NCBI RefSeq assembly: GCF_000407565.1
Contig: NZ_ASWI01000004.1
Span: forward strand, 700,001 to 764,000
Length of the DNA stretch: 64,000 nucleotides
Direction of reading: 5' to 3'
Source of the DNA: Enterococcus cecorum DSM 20682 = ATCC 43198
GTDB lineage: Bacteria; Bacillota; Bacilli; Lactobacillales; Enterococcaceae
Below the pieces are notes generated by a model that did no database searches, was not told the DNA's origin, and was given only the letters and a program-made list of their open reading frames with translations. Position 1 is the first letter of the stretch; every line of letters starts with the position of its first letter. A program made the position numbers and the translations under genes. Shown here piece by piece: positions 6,627 through 15,067 of the stretch.

Positions 6627-9344
6627 ATGGCAAAAAATAAAGTTTTAAACATCACTGAAATTGAAGATGGTGTAAAAAAAATACTTTCGAATAATAGTGG
6701 GGATGACTTCATCACTCAATTTTTGGCGTTGTATGATATTCCTAAAACATCAATTACACGAGCAAAATCAAAATTTGACAATGGTGAGCCATTTGTGATT
6801 AAGAACAAGCTTCACTATGAAGAAATCGAAGGTGATGTTGTCATTACGATTGATGCGATTGCTCAATCAATCAAAGAACAAAAATCTAAACCACGATACA
6901 TCTTGGTAAATGATTATTCTGATATCGCTGCGATTGATACGAAAACACATGAAACGCTAAACATCCCAATTGAAGAGTTGCCGGCAAATGCTGACTTTTT
7001 CTTAGCTTGGAATGGAATTGAGAAGGCTGATTATCAAGCCGAAAATCCAGCCGATCGTAAAGCGGCTGAACGCTTTGCAAAGCTATATGATGTGGTGGCT
7101 AAAGATAATCCTGATGCAAACGAACATGCATTTAACTTGTTCTTGATTCGAGTGTTGTTCTTGCTGTTTGCAGAAGACACAGGAATTATGAATAAGGGTT
7201 CCTTTACAAATGTTCTAAAAACAAGAACAGCTGAAGATGGTTCGAATTTTAACGAAGTAATCAAAGAACTCTTTGCAATCTTGGATATTAATGAGTTAGC
7301 TCGCAACGGTAAAGATGAGTGGTTACTTGAATTTCCATATGTTAATGGAAAATTATTCGGTGAACCACATGTGGATTTGAACTTTTCAAAAGTCTCAAGA
7401 GAACTGCTTATCGAAGCTGGGGAATTGCTAAATTGGAATGAAATCAACCCAGATATTCTTGGAGCAATGATTCAATCAGTAGCTTCAGCGGAGGACCGCC
7501 ATGTTGCTGGTATGCATTATACAAGCGTGCCGAATATCATGAAAGTCATCAAACCGTTATTCTTAGATGATTTGACAGAGGCGTTTGAAACTTTAAAACT
7601 TCGCAGTGAAGAAAACGAACTGAAGGATATTACTGAAAAAACAAGAAACGATAATAAGAGAACAATCATCAATGACCTGAGTGCTTTGTTGACGAGAATT
7701 TCTAATATTAAATTTTTGGATCCTGCCAGTGGTTCGGGAAATTTCCTTATTATTGCTTACAAAGAAATTCGCCGACTTGAAATTAAGATTTTACAGTTGT
7801 TGGGCGACTTACAAAATAATGATTCCATGCCATTATCAGTTATCCATCTGGGCAATTTTAACGGGATTGAATTGGATGATTTTGCTCATGAGGTAGCGCG
7901 ACTTTCTTTGTGGATTGCTGAACACCAAATGAACAAGGAACTTGAAGAAGCAATCCCAGGGACCATTGCCAAGTTGTTACCGTTGAAAGATGCCGGGAAT
8001 ATAGTGTGTGCTAACTCGCTTCGCATTGATTGGAATGATGTTTTGCGATTAAAAGAAAATGACGAAATATATATAATGGGTAATCCTCCATATCTTGGGA
8101 AAAGTCTTCAAAATGCTGAACAACGTGAAGATATGAAGAATCTTGTTGGGGATATTCGAAAATATAAATTACTCGATTATATTTTTGGTTGGTTTTGGAA
8201 AGCTAAGCAATATATTGAAACTTCTCATGGTTCATTTGCTTTTGTTACTACCAATTCAATCTGTCAAGGCGAACAAGTAAGTATCCTTTGGCCATATCTT
8301 TTAAATGATGAAGTAAGAATTTCATTTGCCTACCAGAGTTTTAAATGGAACAATAATGCAAAAAACAACGCAGGGGTAACTGTTGTTATTATTGGTATGA
8401 CAAATGACGTTAATATTCAGCCTAAATTATATTTGCAAAATGGCACTGTAATGAGTGTTTCAAATATTAATGCTTATCTGGCAAATGGAGAAAATGTATT
8501 TGTAGATGAATCAAGAAAAAGTATTTCAAACTTACCAGCGTTGAAATTTGGTAGCATGGCAAATGATGGAGGTAATCTAGTATTTTCTGTGGAAGATTAT
8601 CAGGATTTGATCCAAAAATATCCAGATGTAAAACATTTATTTAAGAAATATTTGGGGTCGACAGGGCTAATAAATGGAGATTTGAGATACACCTTATGGT
8701 TGAAGGAAGGTGACGTAAACAAATACAGAGAAAATCATCTTATTAAAGAAACACTAAAAAATGTAAAAGGTTACAGGGAAAAAAGCAAGAGAAAAGAAAC
8801 AAGAGCATTAGCTGAGAAACCATGGTCATTTGGTGAAGTACGGCATGATGAATTTAGTGAAAATAGCATTCTAATTCCTCGTGTATCGTCAGAAAAAAGA
8901 GATTATGTACCTATGGGAATAGTTGGAAGCGATACTATAATTTCCGACTCTGCTATGGCTATTTACAATGCACCAATGTGGCTTCTCGGTCTTTTAGAAT
9001 CTCGCATGCACATGGTGTGGCTTCGTTCAATTGGTGGAAAGTTAAAAACAGACTATCGGTATTCGGCAGGCTTAGTTTACAACACATTCCCAATTCAAAA
9101 TTTATCTACTCAACGTAAAAATGAAATGGCACGAGTAATGACTGAAATATTAGATTTACGTGAATACGAAGGCGGCACATTAGCTGATTTGTATAATAAA
9201 GACACTATGCCAGAATCTTTACGTAAGAAACACGAGGAACTGGATGGAATTGTTGATAGAGCTTATCAACAACGTCCATTTGAATCAGATGAAGATCGAC
9301 TTGGAACTCTACTAAAACTATATCAGGAGATGACAAATAAATGA
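6627..9344 (+). CDS. MmeI-like N6-adenine DNA methyltransferase lacking a visible nuclease motif
   Basis: This is a class I SAM-dependent DNA methylase of 905 residues. SAM motif I is FLDPASGSGNF (about residues 363-373), followed by GIELDDFAHEVARLSLW, and the catalytic motif IV is GNPPYLG. These and FVTTNSICQGEQV match the MmeI branch of type IIG enzymes. The C-terminal 250 residues should hold the target-recognition domain. In MmeI the N-terminal domain carries a D-EXK endonuclease; here the matching segment (residues about 45-110, FVIKNKLHYEEIEGDVVIT) shows no such motif, so this copy appears to methylate only. It starts directly after the XRE stop and overlaps the next gene by four bases. 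Cutting is presumably supplied by the partner genes. Confidence 0.85.
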   Translation: MAKNKVLNITEIEDGVKKILSNNSGDDFITQFLALYDIPKTSITRAKSKFDNGEPFVIKNKLHYEEIEGDVVITIDAIAQSIKEQKSKPRYILVNDYSDIAAIDTKTHETLNIPIEELPANADFFLAWNGIEKADYQAENPADRKAAERFAKLYDVVAKDNPDANEHAFNLFLIRVLFLLFAEDTGIMNKGSFTNVLKTRTAEDGSNFNEVIKELFAILDINELARNGKDEWLLEFPYVNGKLFGEPHVDLNFSKVSRELLIEAGELLNWNEINPDILGAMIQSVASAEDRHVAGMHYTSVPNIMKVIKPLFLDDLTEAFETLKLRSEENELKDITEKTRNDNKRTIINDLSALLTRISNIKFLDPASGSGNFLIIAYKEIRRLEIKILQLLGDLQNNDSMPLSVIHLGNFNGIELDDFAHEVARLSLWIAEHQMNKELEEAIPGTIAKLLPLKDAGNIVCANSLRIDWNDVLRLKENDEIYIMGNPPYLGKSLQNAEQREDMKNLVGDIRKYKLLDYIFGWFWKAKQYIETSHGSFAFVTTNSICQGEQVSILWPYLLNDEVRISFAYQSFKWNNNAKNNAGVTVVIIGMTNDVNIQPKLYLQNGTVMSVSNINAYLANGENVFVDESRKSISNLPALKFGSMANDGGNLVFSVEDYQDLIQKYPDVKHLFKKYLGSTGLINGDLRYTLWLKEGDVNKYRENHLIKETLKNVKGYREKSKRKETRALAEKPWSFGEVRHDEFSENSILIPRVSSEKRDYVPMGIVGSDTIISDSAMAIYNAPMWLLGLLESRMHMVWLRSIGGKLKTDYRYSAGLVYNTFPIQNLSTQRKNEMARVMTEILDLREYEGGTLADLYNKDTMPESLRKKHEELDGIVDRAYQQRPFESDEDRLGTLLKLYQEMTNK

Positions 9345-10045
9345 GTGAACAAATTCCAGGAGCCTGGGCAATGAAAATTGCATCCGTTTTGAAAGACAAT
9401 TATACAATGGCAGATATATTGTCATTGACTAATAGCTTTGGTGCTACGAATGACATTGATATCAAATATTCTCAAGCCCCAAAGATGATGAATAAACAAA
9501 ACGTCGCTCAACAAAATTTATCAATGTTTTCAGTGAATCAAGTCATTCAGTTTCTCACTGATATTGTTGAGAGTGGCACGGGAATAATGCCTGAAGAACT
9601 TTCCGACTTGTTACAAGAAACAATTGAGAAGTTTCCGAATGAAGCAAATTTACAAGATACAAAAACTATTGAAAAGATTAAAGAAAAATTTTCAGAATAC
9701 GAAGGTGTGCCTGAAGCTTGGTCTAAGGCTCAAAGAAATCTTGCAATGAAACATTTTCGTGAGTCGGTTGATAATGGTCGATTGGCAATGGAATTGTTTT
9801 TTAAAGCTATTTTTCAAAATAATAAGTCTCTTGAAAATCAAAAACCAAACATTGGTAGTTTTCTTTCAGAGCAACCTAAGGAATTTCGAGAACTAATTAT
9901 GTCACAAATTTCTTCATATGAAAGGCTGCAAAACCAACAGTTTAAACATAATCTTCCTGATAATTTAAGAGAAGATGAAATAAGATATATATTGAATACT
10001 ACCTATCTCATCATGGATTATATGGAAAGGAAATCACATGACTAG
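9341..10045 (+). CDS. Small unknown subunit of the methylase-helicase operon
   Basis: This 234-residue protein lies between methylase and helicase and overlaps both genes (4 and 8 bases), so its dosage is tied to theirs. It is helical and charged. The C-terminal half (SVDNGRLAMELFFKAIF onward, then NLPDNLREDEIRYILN) resembles helical domains seen at the ends of AbiJ-like or HEPN-like abortive-infection proteins, but I see no clear R-X4-6-H ribonuclease motif. It may be an adaptor that couples methylase and helicase. The resemblance is from memory of family patterns and is weak. Confidence 0.6.
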   Translation: MSEQIPGAWAMKIASVLKDNYTMADILSLTNSFGATNDIDIKYSQAPKMMNKQNVAQQNLSMFSVNQVIQFLTDIVESGTGIMPEELSDLLQETIEKFPNEANLQDTKTIEKIKEKFSEYEGVPEAWSKAQRNLAMKHFRESVDNGRLAMELFFKAIFQNNKSLENQKPNIGSFLSEQPKEFRELIMSQISSYERLQNQQFKHNLPDNLREDEIRYILNTTYLIMDYMERKSHD

Positions 10046-11993
10046 TAATTTATTTGAAATTAATTTTGATAAAAATCAATCGAAAACAACAAACGACCTC
10101 GGGATGCGTGAGATGCAAGAACGTGTCTATGAAAAACGCGCATCACAATACTTGCTTGTGAAATCCCCACCTGCTTCTGGAAAATCTCGTGCGTTGATGT
10201 TTGTTGGTTTGGATAAGCTTCATAATCAAGGAATTAAAAAAGTGGTTATTGCGGTTCCTGAACGCTCAATTGGAAAATCATTCAAAGATACTGAATTATC
10301 GAAGTTTGGTTTTTATTGGGATTGGGAAGTAAAGCCAAGCAATAATTTAACTATTGGTGGCGGTGAAAAATCAAAGGTTCAACACTTTGTTAAATTCATG
10401 AACTCGACCGACCCAAGTGATAATATCCTGATTGCCACACATGCTACATTGCGATTTGCTTTTGAAGAGTTGGATGATTCGCTGTTTGACAATACTCTTT
10501 TAGCAGTTGATGAATTCCACCATGTGAGCCGCGACGATAATTCAGTACTAGGTAATGCCTTGCGTAGCATCATGTCAAACTCTAATGCCCATATCTTGGC
10601 AATGACTGGTTCATATTTCCGTGGCGATTCTGTACAGATTTTAGAACCTGCTGATGAGGATAAATTTGATAAGGTCACTTACACTTATTATGAGCAACTG
10701 GAAGGATATAAATATCTGAAATCCTTCGCAATGGGGTATAGTTTCTACCGTGGAAAATATACAGATGCTTTGGATAAAGTAATTGATGTCAACAAAAAAT
10801 CAATTATCCATATTCCTAATGTTAATTCTGGTGAATCTACTAAAGACAAGTATTCGGAAGTGGATGAAATACTTGATTTATTAACGGACGGTGGTAATAT
10901 CACACAGAACGAGGATGGTATTTATGAAATCGAGCGTCCAGATGGTAAAAAACTATTAGTGGCCGACCTCGTGAATGAAGAAGGACGTGAAAAAGTCTCA
11001 GCATACCTAGCAAGTATTACGGATGACATTAAAGATCTTGATAAGCTTGATATCATCATTGCTTTGGGGATGGCAAAAGAAGGGTTTGACTGGCCATTTG
11101 CGGAATATGCACTGACAATTGGTTATCGTAACTCATTAACTGAAGTGATTCAAATCATTGGTCGCGTTACGCGTGACAGTCCTAATAAGACCCATGCTCA
11201 ATTTACGAATCTTATTGCACAGCCAGATGCACAAGACGACGAAGTACTCTTTGCAGTTAACAGCATCATGAAGGCAATTTCTGCATCTCTGCTTATGGAA
11301 CAAGTGTTGGCACCAGTTTACAAATTTAAACCAAAAGATGATAAGCCAGACAAACCAGGAGATCTTTCAATTAGAGGATTGAAACCTGCAGATACCACGG
11401 AACGCACGAAAAAAATCATCGAAAATGATATGGAAGATTTGAAATCTAGTATTTTACAAAGCCAAGATATCCAAAAAGCAATTGTATCAGGTGCAGATGC
11501 AAAAATGATTAATAAGACGTTGATTCCGCGTGTTATCATTGAACGTTATCCAGATTTAACGAATGAAGAGTTAGAAACTGTTCGCCAACATACGGTTGCG
11601 GATATTAATATCGCAGCTGGCCGAACAACAACTTCAGAAGATGGTAGCCGAGAAATTATTAAGATGGCCGACCGTTTCATTAACATCGATGAATTGAATA
11701 TTGATTTAATTGATCAAGTAAATCCGTTCCAACGTGCGTATGAAGTGATTAGTCGCGATATCGACGCACCAACGCTTCGTTTCATTCAAGATTATCTGTC
11801 ATCAAATAAATACGATTTTACTGACGAACAATTGGTTGCGGCTTATCAAGCAGCTAAAAAATTCCGTGCAGAAAATGGTCGAAATCCTGACAGAAATAGT
11901 AAAGATGATGGTGAAAAATACTTGGCCTTTGCTTTGCTACGACTTGCTGAGATAAAACGTGAAAGAGAGGCAGCGAAAGAAGATGGCGAATAG
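10038..11993 (+). CDS. DEAD/DEAH-type SF2 helicase of a restriction-like system
   Basis: This is a 651-residue ATP-driven helicase or translocase. Walker A is KSPPASGKSR (about residues 48-57), motif II is AVDEFHH, motif III is MTGSYFRG, and motifs V-VI are AKEGFDWPFAEYALTIGY and QIIGRVTRD. The layout resembles helicase subunits of type I and type III restriction enzymes, but no nuclease motif is visible in the protein. The last 170 residues are charged and probably contact partners. It overlaps the genes on both sides (8 and 11 bases), so all four genes are translated as one coupled set. Confidence 0.88.
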   Translation: MTSNLFEINFDKNQSKTTNDLGMREMQERVYEKRASQYLLVKSPPASGKSRALMFVGLDKLHNQGIKKVVIAVPERSIGKSFKDTELSKFGFYWDWEVKPSNNLTIGGGEKSKVQHFVKFMNSTDPSDNILIATHATLRFAFEELDDSLFDNTLLAVDEFHHVSRDDNSVLGNALRSIMSNSNAHILAMTGSYFRGDSVQILEPADEDKFDKVTYTYYEQLEGYKYLKSFAMGYSFYRGKYTDALDKVIDVNKKSIIHIPNVNSGESTKDKYSEVDEILDLLTDGGNITQNEDGIYEIERPDGKKLLVADLVNEEGREKVSAYLASITDDIKDLDKLDIIIALGMAKEGFDWPFAEYALTIGYRNSLTEVIQIIGRVTRDSPNKTHAQFTNLIAQPDAQDDEVLFAVNSIMKAISASLLMEQVLAPVYKFKPKDDKPDKPGDLSIRGLKPADTTERTKKIIENDMEDLKSSILQSQDIQKAIVSGADAKMINKTLIPRVIIERYPDLTNEELETVRQHTVADINIAAGRTTTSEDGSREIIKMADRFINIDELNIDLIDQVNPFQRAYEVISRDIDAPTLRFIQDYLSSNKYDFTDEQLVAAYQAAKKFRAENGRNPDRNSKDDGEKYLAFALLRLAEIKREREAAKEDGE

Positions 11994-13116
11994 TTTAGAT
12001 AGCATCTTTGAAGATGACGCTTTTTATGATTTAACCAAGCAATTTGAAAAAAAGAAAGTTGTAAAACAAGACCCAGAAGTTACTAAATTTCAGGAGATTA
12101 TAGACTTTGTGAATGAAAACGGACGGGAGCCGGAAAAAACTCCTGAATGGTCTAGCGAACGTGCATTGTGGGCTCGCCTTAGCGGATTTCGAGGAAAACC
12201 TGAAAGAGCTGAGAAGGTGAAGAAGTATGACACTCTTGGCTTATTGGAGAAGGAATTCGATCAGGATGGAGAGTTTCTTGCTGATTCAGTTGAAATTGAT
12301 GACGAGTTAAATCTGGATGATATCTTAGGGTCAGACGATATGATTGACGATTTTTCCGATTTGTTAGATGTTTCCCGATATCGCAGAACTGTAAATGCCG
12401 CCGATAAAATTGGTCGCAGAAAACATGCAAGGCATTTTGAGAAGTATAAGAGCTTATTTGATCAGGTCCACGCAGATATTGCTTCTGGGAGACGAAAAAT
12501 TATCCCATTTGAACAGTATGATATTCAAGCAAACCGGTTTTATGTTCAAAATGGCGTAATGCTTTACGTTGTATCAATTGGTGATTTTTACGAAGATGTA
12601 AATGGTGATAAGAATGCTAAGATGCATGTTGTTTACGAAAATGGAACTGAAAATAAATCCTTGTTATTCAGGTCACTCGCGTCTTCACTTTACGCTACGG
12701 AACGTCATGGCCGTATGGTGACAGAACCAGTGGATGAGGAAACGTTGGCTGAAAGTTTTGGAGAAGAGTTTACGACAGGTTATATCTACGTGCTGAAGTC
12801 ATTAAGTACGAATCCGGATATTAGTAAATGGACTAATCTTTATAAAATTGGCTTCACTCGGAATGATGTGGAAAGCAGAATTGCGAATGCAGAAAATGAT
12901 GTAACGTATTTAAATGCGCCTGTAAAAATTATGCTTTCTGCTGAAGTGCAAAATGTGAACGCTCAGCTGCTTGAGCGCACCCTTCATCATGCATTCCAGG
13001 ACAAACAGGTTGTCTTCCAAGATGGAAACTTCAAAAAAGCTACTGAATGGTACATGGTTCCATTGAATGATATTGAATCTAAAATCAATGAAGTAATCGC
13101 TGGATTACAAAAATAG
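11983..13116 (+). CDS. GIY-YIG (Mug113/T5orf172-type) nuclease-like protein
   Basis: I chose the ATG giving MANSLDSIF, which overlaps the helicase end by 11 bases, over an upstream in-frame start. Residues 1-120 are acidic and unassigned, with a segment FVNENGREPEKTPEW that matches the RAENGRNPDR-type linker at the end of the helicase. The C-terminal 120 residues form a T5orf172/Mug113 GIY-YIG domain: GYIYVLKSLS, then NLYKIGFTRNDVESRI, LLERTLHHAF and a final EWY. It is the only recognisable nuclease domain in the operon, so it probably makes the cut directed by methylase and helicase. A strong terminator follows. Confidence 0.82.
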   Translation: MANSLDSIFEDDAFYDLTKQFEKKKVVKQDPEVTKFQEIIDFVNENGREPEKTPEWSSERALWARLSGFRGKPERAEKVKKYDTLGLLEKEFDQDGEFLADSVEIDDELNLDDILGSDDMIDDFSDLLDVSRYRRTVNAADKIGRRKHARHFEKYKSLFDQVHADIASGRRKIIPFEQYDIQANRFYVQNGVMLYVVSIGDFYEDVNGDKNAKMHVVYENGTENKSLLFRSLASSLYATERHGRMVTEPVDEETLAESFGEEFTTGYIYVLKSLSTNPDISKWTNLYKIGFTRNDVESRIANAENDVTYLNAPVKIMLSAEVQNVNAQLLERTLHHAFQDKQVVFQDGNFKKATEWYMVPLNDIESKINEVIAGLQK

Positions 13117-13121
13117 ATATG

Positions 13122-13163
13122 AAAATGCACTGTACTCATAAATCGAATACAGTGCATTTTTAT
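13122..13163 (+). terminator. Terminator of the restriction operon
   Basis: AAAATGCACTGTA (13122-13134) is perfectly complementary to TACAGTGCATTTT (13148-13160) and ends in a T run. It works in both directions. Confidence 0.85.
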
Positions 13164-13184
13164 ATTTAATCACGAACGATTTCA

Positions 13185-13515
13185 ACAATATCCGTTAGCA
13201 CCCAATAATGATATATATTGAAAATCTCCAAAGTCACTCGACTCTGGAGATTCTTTTCTTTATTTACAATTTGCTTGTACAGTTTCTGACTTTGGCAAAT
13301 AAGCTTCTAGAACTGCTTTTTTTGCGAAAGACTCCTCGTTAGGCAATTTCTCCAAAAGATAGGTAAGATATTTCTCCGAGTCTATGTCATTTCGTTTGGC
13401 AGTTTCTAAAAGTGACAGGATGCTTGCATTAGACTTAGCTACTTCAACACTTTGAGAGAAAAGCCAATTCTTACGTCCCATGACTAGCCCTTTAATTGCA
13501 CGCTCAGCTACAGAG
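13185..13515 (-). pseudogene. Right-end remnant of an IS66-family element (tnpC 3' fragment)
   Basis: Read on the minus strand, about 80 codons (AERAIKGLVMGRKNWLFSQS onward to the stop at 13260) match the end of the IS66 tnpC at 54149-54763 with few changes. The flank at 13185-13225 matches the IS66 terminus (CACCCAATAATGATATATA-like end and the TCTCCAAAG hairpin). Upstream of about 13515 the similarity stops and unrelated sequence follows until another IS66 left end at 13595. The fragment lacks the catalytic part and is dead. Confidence 0.8.
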
Positions 13516-13594
13516 CCAGATTTAGAGTTTGCGTTTCCAAAACTTAATTCTGATGAGGAGCCATACGTGGAGTTACGTCTATATCCATATCTTG

Positions 13595-13625
13595 GGTAAG
13601 CGCCCAATAACGAGGTGTATCGCAT
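13595..13625 (+). repeat. IS66 left terminal inverted repeat
   Basis: GTAAGCGCCCAATAACGAGG matches the termini of the IS66 element at 52559-54829. It marks the left end of a second partial IS66 copy oriented on the plus strand. Confidence 0.7.
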
Positions 13626-13678
13626 CTCTCTAATCCTCCAGTTATACTGTATTCAAACAGAAGATTGGAGGATTTTTC

Positions 13679-13873
13679 ATGATGAAACAACCCATTGTCC
13701 CTCTAGAGATGTCCAAAACTGGCACGCAACATTGCAAGCAACGAACCAAAAACGAGCTATTGCTTCGTTGCAAAGTGGGATCGATTGAGCTCAGCTTTTT
13801 CTCATCACTTGATGCCTCTCAACGAAATGAAATTTTAGAGAAGGTGCTCGCTTATGGTACTAAACTTAAGTGA
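13679..13873 (+). CDS. IS66 accessory protein TnpA-like (relic copy)
   Basis: The 64-residue product begins MMKQPIVPLEMSK and ends in YGTKLK. It is clearly homologous to the IS66 orf at 52644-52838 (MTKQPIVPLEMSK), with several substitutions. In IS66 elements this small protein is needed with TnpB for transposition. It overlaps the tnpB-like gene by 20 bases, as in the intact copy. Because tnpB is cut off and tnpC is absent, the element cannot move by itself. Confidence 0.7.
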   Translation: MMKQPIVPLEMSKTGTQHCKQRTKNELLLRCKVGSIELSFFSSLDASQRNEILEKVLAYGTKLK

Positions 13874-14222
13874 TCTGGGGCCCGTCTACATTGTTTGTGG
13901 GAAAACGGATTTACGAAAAGGAATCGATTCACTGGCTTACCTTATTCAGTCACAATTTGATTTAGACCCTTTTTCAAAATCCGCCTTCCTTTTTTGTAGT
14001 GGAAAAAGTGATCGATTTAAAGCCCTCTACTGGGAGGGTGAAGGCTTCTGGCTGCTTTGTAAGAGTTTTAAAAACGGACAACTAACTTGGCCAAGAAGTA
14101 CTGCGGAGGTTCGCGCTTTAAGGCCTGAACAAGTTGAATGGTTAATGAAAGGATTTTCTATCTCTCGAAGTTTTGAATTATTCCATCCTTTATCAATTAG
14201 CAATTTCTATAGTTTGTTATAA
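13854..14222 (+). pseudogene. tnpB: IS66 TnpB, truncated at its 3' end
   Basis: The first 103 residues (LSDLGPVYIVCGKTDLRKGID onward in part) match IS66 TnpB at 52819-53169. After MKGFSIS, at about 14163, the copy leaves the IS66 sequence and reads through foreign DNA to a chance stop. The join marks where a later rearrangement cut the element and placed it beside the DUF2326 relic. Confidence 0.78.
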
Positions 14223-14880
14223 CTGAGTTTCATTAGTTGCCTCTCTATTCCAAGACTTATCATATAGTTCATGTCCATCGCCATCTAGTTGCAATACACA
14301 GCTGTCTTGAAGAATCTCATAAGTTTCTTGTGAGTAAGAACACTGCTTGTCAAAAGCAATGAATATTTGTTTTCCTAAATTTTTGACATCATCATAAATT
14401 CTTATAATGCCATTCACACCTTCATCATCAACATTCTTGAAAAGTAGTGAATCATGTGCAATGACTGGTAGATAGGAAAGATACATCAACGATTAATCAA
14501 GCAAAATAAGACCTTTGAAGTTTGTGCCTGTACCTGTAACATTAGGGGTAAAAAATATATAACTACTAGAAGCTGTTATATTTATGACAGGGGCATTTCG
14601 TTTTATTTTGTATAGCTTATCATTAAATTCACGCATTTTGTTATTTAGGATTAAATTTATACTTGCCAAAATTTTCTCTAGGTTTTTGTCCAGCAAACTC
14701 TTCGCTTTATCCTTAGACTCTTTTAGACTGTTTTCTTCTATAAATGCATTGTTTTGATTTTTGAGAGCTATTATTTCACCGTCTAACTCAGAGTATCGTC
14801 TGAGGAATTCTCTGGAAAACTGATTCTTCACTTTGTGCTTTGAAAGCTCTGCTGTGATTTCTTCAAATTGTGGAACAAGA
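14217..14880 (-). pseudogene. DUF2326-type (ABC-3C system) ATPase relic, 5'-truncated with a nonsense codon
   Basis: On the minus strand one frame carries a coiled-coil part (FSREFLRRYSELDGEI onward), then TGTNFKGLILLD, an in-frame TAA (about 14490-14492), and YLPVIAHDSLLFKNVDD, KQIFIAFDKQ, ending near SWN. The end (GTxxKGLI, LPVIAHDSLLF, IFIAFDKQ) matches the DUF2326 proteins that serve as ATPase partners in ABC-three-component systems. The N-terminal Walker A part is missing because the recombinase segment joins at about 14880. A single TTA-to-TAA change explains the stop. It is the corpse of another defence-type gene. Confidence 0.7.
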
Positions 14881-15067
14881 AGTATATGATAGAACAAAGA
14901 AATTAAGGACCTCTATTGGAGAAAAATATCACAAATTTCGAGCACGAAAAATAGAAAAGAAATATTTTCCGGTAGTATTTAAAGTAGAGTGTATAAGCAA
15001 TCAGTTTGAAGATCCTTATCAACAAGCTCAATATATATACACGTTGATTAAGGAGGTAAATTTATGA
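14870..15067 (+). CDS. Small unknown protein coupled to the serine recombinase
   Basis: This 65-residue basic protein ends KEVNL, and its TGA overlaps the ATG of the recombinase (ATGA), a sign of translational coupling. No family is recognised. The first codons overlap the edge of the DUF2326 relic on the other strand, so the true gene may have been longer and lost its 5' end when the two segments were joined. Confidence 0.5.
   Translation: MEQEVYDRTKKLRTSIGEKYHKFRARKIEKKYFPVVFKVECISNQFEDPYQQAQYIYTLIKEVNL

Noticed and set aside
10379-10678. Minus-strand open frame inside the helicase gene
   Set aside because: It is a codon shadow of a strongly conserved helicase region, without a start signal.
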